DNA from: G965197675 sp965197675 | GTDB taxonomy: Bacteria > Chloroflexota > Dehalococcoidia > Plut-88900 | Direction of reading: 5' to 3' | Assembly: GCA_965197675.1 (NCBI GenBank) | Contig: OZ240221.1 | Location: 62,001 to 126,000, forward strand | DNA: 64,000 bases | Part shown: piece by piece, positions 58,779 through 64,000 of the stretch | How the letters are laid out: every line of letters begins with the position of its first letter | Numbering within the stretch: the first letter of the stretch is position 1 | Program-made: the position numbers and the translations under genes | The notes under the pieces: model-generated | Seen by the model: the letters and a program-made list of their open reading frames with translations, nothing else | The model's database searches: none | What the model was told of the DNA's origin: nothing

Positions 58779-61700
58779 CTAGCCGAAGAGGTAGAGGTTT
58801 ATGACCGTGATCGCGTCGGACTTGCTGATGGCCTCATCTCCCTCGCCAAAGAGGTAGTCGTTGATGGCCGTAATTACCTCGCCCTGCTCGATCGTGCCGT
58901 TGTCGTCGACGTCGTACCGCTCCAGCAGGGTCCCTGGCTCGGGGGTAACCGGCTCGTCTACTATGTCGGTGACGGTAATGGTCACCGCGATCGTGTCCAG
59001 GAGGCCCTCAGGGTCAGTGGCCGTCACCGTGACGGTGTACATGTTCTTGGTCTCGTAGTTAAGGGAAGCCCTGGTCATGATCTGGCCGCTGTCGGCGTCT
59101 ATCGTGAAGCTCGCGGCGTCGGCGCCGCTCAGGGAGTACTCCAGCGTATCGGCGTTGGGGTCCCTAGCCGTAACGGGGGCCCCGATGGGCTGGCCCGCCT
59201 CGGTGTTCTCAGCCACGCTTCTGGCGGTGGTTATGGAGGAGAACGCTGGGGGCTGGTTCGTCAGGGCGCCCCGACTTATTTCCGGCGCTTCGTCCACGTC
59301 GGTGACCGTGATGGTCACGTCAATGGACGCGCTGGTGCCGTTGGGGTCGGTGGCCTTCACCGTCACCATGTGGCTGCTCTTGGCCTCTTTGTCCAGCTTC
59401 ATATTCGCGCTGATCTGGCCAGTGACCGGGTCGATGTCAAACGAACCCGCTCCGGCGCCGTTCAGCGTGTACGTCAGGGTGTCAGCGTTGGGGTCATCGG
59501 CCACGACCGGCATACCCACGTCGGCGGGGTTCGGGTCCGCAGTCGTGTCCGGCTCCACGTTCTCGTCGATGGACCGCTTCGCACTCGTCGCCGTGTCGCC
59601 GGTGTCGGCTGCGGTGTCAGCGTCGCTATCTACGCCGCCTGCCCGGAAGCGCGGGGGCCTGTTCGCCTCGTCCTTTTCCACCGCATTGGCCGACACGCCC
59701 ATGGTCTCGGCCATGCCCTCGCCGTCGGTGTACGTCGCCGTGGCCCGCAGGCACTTGCCCTCGTCCTTCGCGTCCGGGGTGTAGGTGGCCGTCTTGGCGC
59801 CCGTGCCGTCTACGGCATCTTCCCAACCGGTGGTGGTAGCGCAATTTGCGGTAGGGCTGTCTACCGTTCCGTCATCCCTTTCCCACTTCCATGTGGTGCC
59901 CATCACGCCGCCATCAAGGTCGGTCACGGAAGCGGTCAGCGGGAATCCAATCTTGGGCTGCACCGACGACAGGGAAACCGTCCCGGCCTCCTCCTCGTTC
60001 TTGACGGTGACGACCACGGCACGCTCTGCGGTCATCTTGTTCTTGTCGTCCACGCCAGCGTCGCTGGCAACCACTGTCACCATGTACACGTTGTCCCCGT
60101 TGGAGTCCACTGGCTTCTCGAAGTCGGGGATTTTCTTGAAGGTGAGTTGGCCTCGGGTTGCACTCTCATTGCTGATCTCGAAGTCGGCCCCGTCAGTGCC
60201 GCTTACCGACCAGGTCACTTCTGTAGTCTGGTCGACGTCCGTCGCTATGTAGACGCTAACCGCATCGGCGATAGCGGTATTCTCGTTAACGGATACCCTC
60301 GTGACTCCCGCTGTTATCGCCGGAGCTTCGTTCACGTCGTTGATCGTGATGATCACATCTTGCGTTGCGGCGCCAGTCGGCGAAGCCCCCGGACCCCACG
60401 GGTCGGTGGCCGTGACCGTGACCGTGTAACTCGCGATGGTATCAGCATCCAGCGCGACCCTCGCTGCCACTGTGATCTGGCCTGTGGCCGGGTTGATGTC
60501 AAACGAACTCTCGCCGGCGCCAGACAGTGTGTAGTGCAATCTGTCGCCACCGGTGTCGTTGGCCTTGACCGGCTTACCCACGTTCGTACCCGGAGGTGAA
60601 TTCTCGTCCACGCTCCTCGCGTCAGACCCCACCAACGGGAACGCAGGCGTCGCGTTGCCAGCACTGGGCTCCGCACGGACACTGATCGTTGCTGAAACAG
60701 CTTTCACGATGCCGTCAGATTTGGTGTAGCTGGCCTCTACCCGGTGAGTGCCGGGGTTTTCCGGGCTATAGGTCTCCGCGGCAGCACCAGAAATCGGCGT
60801 GCCCAGGGACCACTTCCACGTAAGTTCGGTGCCAGAGGGCATTTCGTTGTCCGCGTCATTGTAGGTAGCGGTCAGTGCCACACCGACCTGGCCCTGCTGG
60901 GCCGACAGTGTGACCGTCTCAGTCTCGTCCACGTCGGTGACATTGACGGTGACCTCCTTGTAGGCCTTGTTGGAGTCGGTCTCAGTGCCGCCGATGGATC
61001 CGTTCCCGTCCCTGTCGCCCGCGCCAGGCGCGTCGTCGGCAGCCACCACCACCACCTTGTAGGTGTTGGTGTTGGTGTCGGTTTTTACCAGTCCCCTCGG
61101 CATCTCGTAGTCGGGGGAGAAATTGAAGCTCAGCACGCCGCTAGCGCTGATGCTGAATTCGGCTGCGTCGGCTGCGTCGGCAACCTCCAGATCGCCATCA
61201 CCGTCGGGATCGGTACCGGCCGGGGCCAGCGACCAGTACACCTTCCGGTCCTCAGGGTCGTCGGCGGTGAGCCGCGCTACCTGCGCTGTGCCGTTTTCCC
61301 GATAGTCCGTGGTGACGTCATCCCCGGCTATCTCCGGCGCTTCGTCCACGTTGTTCACTGTGATGGTCACGTCGATGGACGCGTCGGCCCCGTTGGGGTC
61401 GGCGGCCTTCACCGTCACCATGTGGCTGCTCTTGGCCTCTTTGTCCAGCTTCATATTCGCGCTGATCTGGCCAGTGACCGGGTCGATGTCAAACGAACCC
61501 GCTCCGGCGCCGTTCAGCGTGTACGTCAGGGTGTCAGCGTTGGGGTCATCGGCCACGACCGGCATACCCACGTCGGCGGGGTTCGGGTCCGCAGTCGTGT
61601 CCGGCTCCACGTTCTCGTCGATGGACCGCTTCGCACTCGTCGCCGTGTCGCCGGTGTCGGCTGCGGTGTCAGCGTCGCTATCTACGCCGCCTGCCCGGAA

Positions 61701-63740
61701 GCGCGGGGGCCTGTTCGCCTCGTCCTTTTCCACCGCATTGGCCGACACGCCCATGGTCTCGGCCATGCCCTCGCCGTCGGTGTACGTCGCCGTGGCCCGC
61801 AGGCACTTGCCCTCGTCCTTCGCGTCCGGGGTGTAGGTGGCCGTCTTGGCGCCCGTGCCGTCTACGGCATCTTCCCAACCGGTGGTGGTAGCGCAATTTG
61901 CGGTAGGGCTGTCTACCGTTCCGTCATCCCTTTCCCACTTCCATGTGGTGCCCATCACGCCGCCATCAAGGTCGGTCACGGAAGCGGTCAGCGGGAATCC
62001 AATCTTGGGCTGCACCGACGACAGGGAAACCGTCCCGGCCTCCTCCTCGTTCTTGACGGTGACGACCACGGCACGCTCTGCGGTCATCTTGTTCTTGTCG
62101 TCCACGCCAGCGTCGCTGGCAACCACTGTCACCATGTACACGTTGTCCCCGTTGGAGTCCACTGGCTTCTCGAAGTCGGGGATTTTCTTGAAGGTGAGTT
62201 GGCCTCGGGTTGCACTCTCATTGCTGATCTCGAAGTCGGCCCCGTCAGTGCCGCTTACCGACCAGGTCACTTCTGTAGTCTGGTCGACGTCCGTCGCTAT
62301 GTAGACGCTAACCGCATCGGCGATAGCGGTATTCTCGTTAACGGATGCCCTCGTGACTCCCGCTGTTATCGCCGGAGCTTCGTTCACGTCGTTGATCGTG
62401 ATGATCACATCTTGCGTTGCGGCGCCAGTCGGCGAAGCCTCGGGACCGAAGGCGTCGGTGGCCGTAACCGTGACCGTGTGCGTAAAGGGATCGCCAATGG
62501 TCTCGCGATCCAGCGCGGTCCGGGGCCCGACCGTGATCTGCCCTGTGGCCGAATCAATCCTGTATAGGGAGCCGCTGGTCCCACCAATAGTGTAGGTCAG
62601 CACGTCGCCAGGGGCGTCGTTGGCTGTGACCGGCTTACCCACGTCCGTACCCGGAGGTGAATTCTCGTCTACCTTCCGGCCTACATCCGTCTCATTCGTA
62701 TCATCGTTCTCATCAGAGAACACAGGGGCTGCGTTATTGGGGGGCTCCGCCCGGACCGTGTGGGCCGACACCACCTGGGCGCTCTTGTCAGAGTCGTGCC
62801 CGTCGGTATAGGTAGCCGTTACCCGCAGGTACTTGTCCTCAACACCCAGCGGCGTATATCCCGTACTCGTGGTAGTAAGTATCTCGGTCCACGGTCCATT
62901 CTCGGTCGAGGAATGTTCCCATTTCCATTCAGCATCCCCGATTTGATCACTAGTCGCGTCGTCGTCAGTCAGCGTGGCGGTCAGTAGCACATTGGTCTGG
63001 GCCTGCTGCGCCGACAGTGTGATCATACCCGGCTCGTCCACGTCGGTGACATTGACGGTGACCTCCTTGTAGGCCTTGTTGGAGTCGGTCTCAGTGCCGC
63101 CGATGGATCCGCTCCCGTCCCTGTCGCCCGCGCCAGGCGCGTCGTCGGCAGCCACCACCACCACCTTGTAGGTGTTGGTGTTGGTGTCGGTTTTTACCAG
63201 TCCCCTCGGCATCTCGTAGTCGGGGGAGAAATTGAAGCTCAGCACGCCGCTAGCGCTGATGCTGAATTCGGCTGCGTCGGCTGCGTCGGCAACCTCCAGA
63301 TCGCCATCACCGTCGGGATCGGTACCGGCCGGGGCCAGCGACCAGTACACCTTCCGGTCCTCAGGGTCGTCCGCAGTGAAGGTCTCCACCGCGTCCATCC
63401 CGTTCTCGGCGTACTCGATCATCCCGTCATTCTGCGCCTGGAGGAGTCCGCCGGGCAGCAGGAACAGCAAGCCCACGGCTAGAGCCGCGAGGAGCGCGAG
63501 AAGTGGAATGTTGAAACGTTTGCCTAAGAGTGAGGAAGGGGAAGCGGCCGAGCCGCGATGGAAGGGAGAACCGGAAAACCTGGAGCCTCCCGTCAGGGCC
63601 CCCAGCAGGCGGCGCCTCAACGGCGTCCGGTTTGCCGAATTAGACGCTAGCGGGGGGGGGGAGGCTCTTTGCGCGCCTATGCGCGCCGAATCAACGGAGT
63701 AACCTGAGTCGTTGCCTGTGTTAATCGAATCCATTCTCAT
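58779..63740 (-). CDS. Giant cadherin-like surface protein with dockerin-like C-terminus
   Basis: A ~1653-residue exported protein. A long polar leader (~85 residues) precedes a hydrophobic segment (IPLLALLAALAVGLLFLLPG). The body holds many cadherin-type repeats with Ca-binding patterns (DVDEAPEI, DVNEAPAIT, SVDENSPPGT, NADTLTYTLNGAGAGSFDID). Ig-like segments are interspersed (GTVSLSSVQPKIGFPLTASV). The last ~50 residues are dockerin-like, two EF-hand-type loops (DVDDNGTIEQGEVITAINDY and SKSDAITVINLYLFG). It contains two ~1-kb near-identical halves. ATG 63740 with AAAGGTAGG upstream is preferred to the GTG two codons earlier. Likely Ca-dependent adhesion at the cell surface. Confidence 0.8.
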   Translation of the reverse strand: MRMDSINTGNDSGYSVDSARIGAQRASPPPLASNSANRTPLRRRLLGALTGGSRFSGSPFHRGSAASPSSLLGKRFNIPLLALLAALAVGLLFLLPGGLLQAQNDGMIEYAENGMDAVETFTADDPEDRKVYWSLAPAGTDPDGDGDLEVADAADAAEFSISASGVLSFNFSPDYEMPRGLVKTDTNTNTYKVVVVAADDAPGAGDRDGSGSIGGTETDSNKAYKEVTVNVTDVDEPGMITLSAQQAQTNVLLTATLTDDDATSDQIGDAEWKWEHSSTENGPWTEILTTTSTGYTPLGVEDKYLRVTATYTDGHDSDKSAQVVSAHTVRAEPPNNAAPVFSDENDDTNETDVGRKVDENSPPGTDVGKPVTANDAPGDVLTYTIGGTSGSLYRIDSATGQITVGPRTALDRETIGDPFTHTVTVTATDAFGPEASPTGAATQDVIITINDVNEAPAITAGVTRASVNENTAIADAVSVYIATDVDQTTEVTWSVSGTDGADFEISNESATRGQLTFKKIPDFEKPVDSNGDNVYMVTVVASDAGVDDKNKMTAERAVVVTVKNEEEAGTVSLSSVQPKIGFPLTASVTDLDGGVMGTTWKWERDDGTVDSPTANCATTTGWEDAVDGTGAKTATYTPDAKDEGKCLRATATYTDGEGMAETMGVSANAVEKDEANRPPRFRAGGVDSDADTAADTGDTATSAKRSIDENVEPDTTADPNPADVGMPVVADDPNADTLTYTLNGAGAGSFDIDPVTGQISANMKLDKEAKSSHMVTVKAADPNGADASIDVTITVNNVDEAPEIAGDDVTTDYRENGTAQVARLTADDPEDRKVYWSLAPAGTDPDGDGDLEVADAADAAEFSISASGVLSFNFSPDYEMPRGLVKTDTNTNTYKVVVVAADDAPGAGDRDGNGSIGGTETDSNKAYKEVTVNVTDVDETETVTLSAQQGQVGVALTATYNDADNEMPSGTELTWKWSLGTPISGAAAETYSPENPGTHRVEASYTKSDGIVKAVSATISVRAEPSAGNATPAFPLVGSDARSVDENSPPGTNVGKPVKANDTGGDRLHYTLSGAGESSFDINPATGQITVAARVALDADTIASYTVTVTATDPWGPGASPTGAATQDVIITINDVNEAPAITAGVTRVSVNENTAIADAVSVYIATDVDQTTEVTWSVSGTDGADFEISNESATRGQLTFKKIPDFEKPVDSNGDNVYMVTVVASDAGVDDKNKMTAERAVVVTVKNEEEAGTVSLSSVQPKIGFPLTASVTDLDGGVMGTTWKWERDDGTVDSPTANCATTTGWEDAVDGTGAKTATYTPDAKDEGKCLRATATYTDGEGMAETMGVSANAVEKDEANRPPRFRAGGVDSDADTAADTGDTATSAKRSIDENVEPDTTADPNPADVGMPVVADDPNADTLTYTLNGAGAGSFDIDPVTGQISANMKLDKEAKSSHMVTVKATDPNGTSASIDVTITVTDVDEAPEISRGALTNQPPAFSSITTARSVAENTEAGQPIGAPVTARDPNADTLEYSLSGADAASFTIDADSGQIMTRASLNYETKNMYTVTVTATDPEGLLDTIAVTITVTDIVDEPVTPEPGTLLERYDVDDNGTIEQGEVITAINDYLFGEGDEAISKSDAITVINLYLFG
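59340..60384 (-). repeat. Long internal direct repeat, copy A
   Basis: This ~1.04-kb coding segment is repeated almost exactly at 61392-62436, offset 2052 bases. One difference is seen near 60295 against 62347 (ACC against GCC in CGGATNCCCTCG). A second shorter repeat pair, 60935-61263 and 63044-63372, is offset 2109 bases. The protein therefore arose by recent duplication of multi-domain blocks. Confidence 0.8.
61392..62436 (-). repeat. Long internal direct repeat, copy B
   Basis: Partner of the copy at 59340-60384. Both encode the same order: cadherin repeat with NADTLTYTLNGAG, Ig-like GTVSLSSVQPKIG and the following cadherin repeat with TEVTWSVSGTDGADFEI. They diverge after the shared ITINDVNEAPAIT-encoding stretch. 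Confidence 0.8.
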
Positions 63741-63855
63741 CGGCACCTACCTTTTAATATTAGCCGTTGTACTGCAAGGGCAAACCAATGCGCCACAACG
63801 GACTCATCAAGGGATATTCTACATATGAATTCCCAGATGTCAAGTGGGGACAAAC

Positions 63856-64000
63856 ATGAGATTTGGGGAAATAGCTGAGCGATATGCAATGGGTGGTCTG
63901 AAAGAGGCCGGTGAGTTGCGGGATGACACGATGAACCCGCCATCGCTTGCGGACTTGAGATGCCACGTCAACGAGCGCAGGACATACCTAGAGATACTCT
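63856..64000 (+). CDS. Partial gene running off the window edge
   Basis: An open frame from ATG 63856 (GGGGA about 6 bases upstream) continues to the last base without a stop: MRFGEIAERYAMGGLKEAGE, then LRDDTMNPPSLADLRCHVNE. Its start is divergent from the giant surface protein across a ~115-base AT-richer spacer. Only 48 codons are visible, so no family is assigned. Confidence 0.45.
   Translation, partial: MRFGEIAERYAMGGLKEAGELRDDTMNPPSLADLRCHVNERRTYLEIL

Noticed and set aside
58704..62567. Long plus-strand frames (600+ codons) opposite the giant surface protein
   Set aside because: They arise from the repetitive codon usage of the real minus-strand gene; their products are Val/His/Arg-rich and repeat wherever the gene is duplicated.

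Overview
The window looks like a piece of a bacterial chromosome, most probably Chloroflexota and perhaps a Dehalococcoidia/SAR202-type lineage. This is inferred from gene content, not from a marker phylogeny. The pointers are a fused carboxyltransferase beta-alpha protein, an F420-type luciferase-like oxidoreductase beside CaiB/BaiF CoA-transferases and a double-hotdog dehydratase, and a giant secreted protein with a dockerin-like tail. Two base compositions are obvious by eye. The first ~22.9 kb is moderate in GC, roughly 30 kb of very GC-rich DNA follows (~22.9-53.4 kb), and a mixed region closes the window.

Region 1 (1-21,123) is chromosomal backbone. It carries RNase J, FtsK/SpoIIIE and AccDA on the plus strand, then convergent Mrp/MIP18-type Fe-S genes, a small monooxygenase, UvrB and a DJ-1/PfpI protein on the minus strand. 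After tRNA-Gln come a cupin, a YdeI/DUF5655 fusion, a frameshifted SRPBCC gene, an acyl-CoA gene group (LLM oxidoreductase, tandem CoA-transferase, MaoC-like dehydratase, second CoA-transferase), a TPR protein, a PPOX-fold protein and tRNA-Asn.

Region 2 (21,060-~55,220) is an integrated mobile element at the 3' end of tRNA-Asn. The serine integrase reads antisense into the tRNA. Next come an ImmA/XRE regulatory pair, a rightward array of small HTH paralogs around a PP-loop (PAPS-reductase-like) gene, and a leftward conjugation operon: secreted protein, VirB6-like channel, small two-TM protein, PrgI-like fusion, pilin-like protein, VirB4, VirD4-like coupling ATPase, replication-relaxation protein, DUF3800. 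An IS110 element and a 784-bp gene-free, hairpin-rich stretch separate it from a rightward DNA-metabolism operon: CHC2/TOPRIM primase, Rad52-like annealase, TSCPD protein, Cas4/RecB-like nuclease, DUF2958, SSB, RadC, N6-adenine methylase, Zn-ribbon protein, SNF2 helicase. Most spacers in that operon hold a GC-rich hairpin ahead of a strong Shine-Dalgarno. An IS1182-type element with a frameshifted transposase sits after the helicase, inside what looks like the loop of the operon's final hairpin. No relaxase and no right attachment site could be identified.

Region 3 (~55.2-64 kb) carries surface genes: a Cache-domain lipoprotein, a frameshifted deoxyribosyltransferase-like fragment, a membrane-anchored protein with four near-identical Ig-like repeats and a Pro-Thr-Glu stalk, and a ~1650-residue cadherin-like protein with large internal duplications and a dockerin-like C-terminus. 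A partial gene runs off the right edge.

Two cross-cutting observations stand out. Short palindromic dispersed repeats lie in chromosomal spacers and also in frame inside several element genes (SSB, RadC, DUF2958 and others). Three genes carry single-base frameshifts that look like deletions, so either decay or residual assembly error must be considered.
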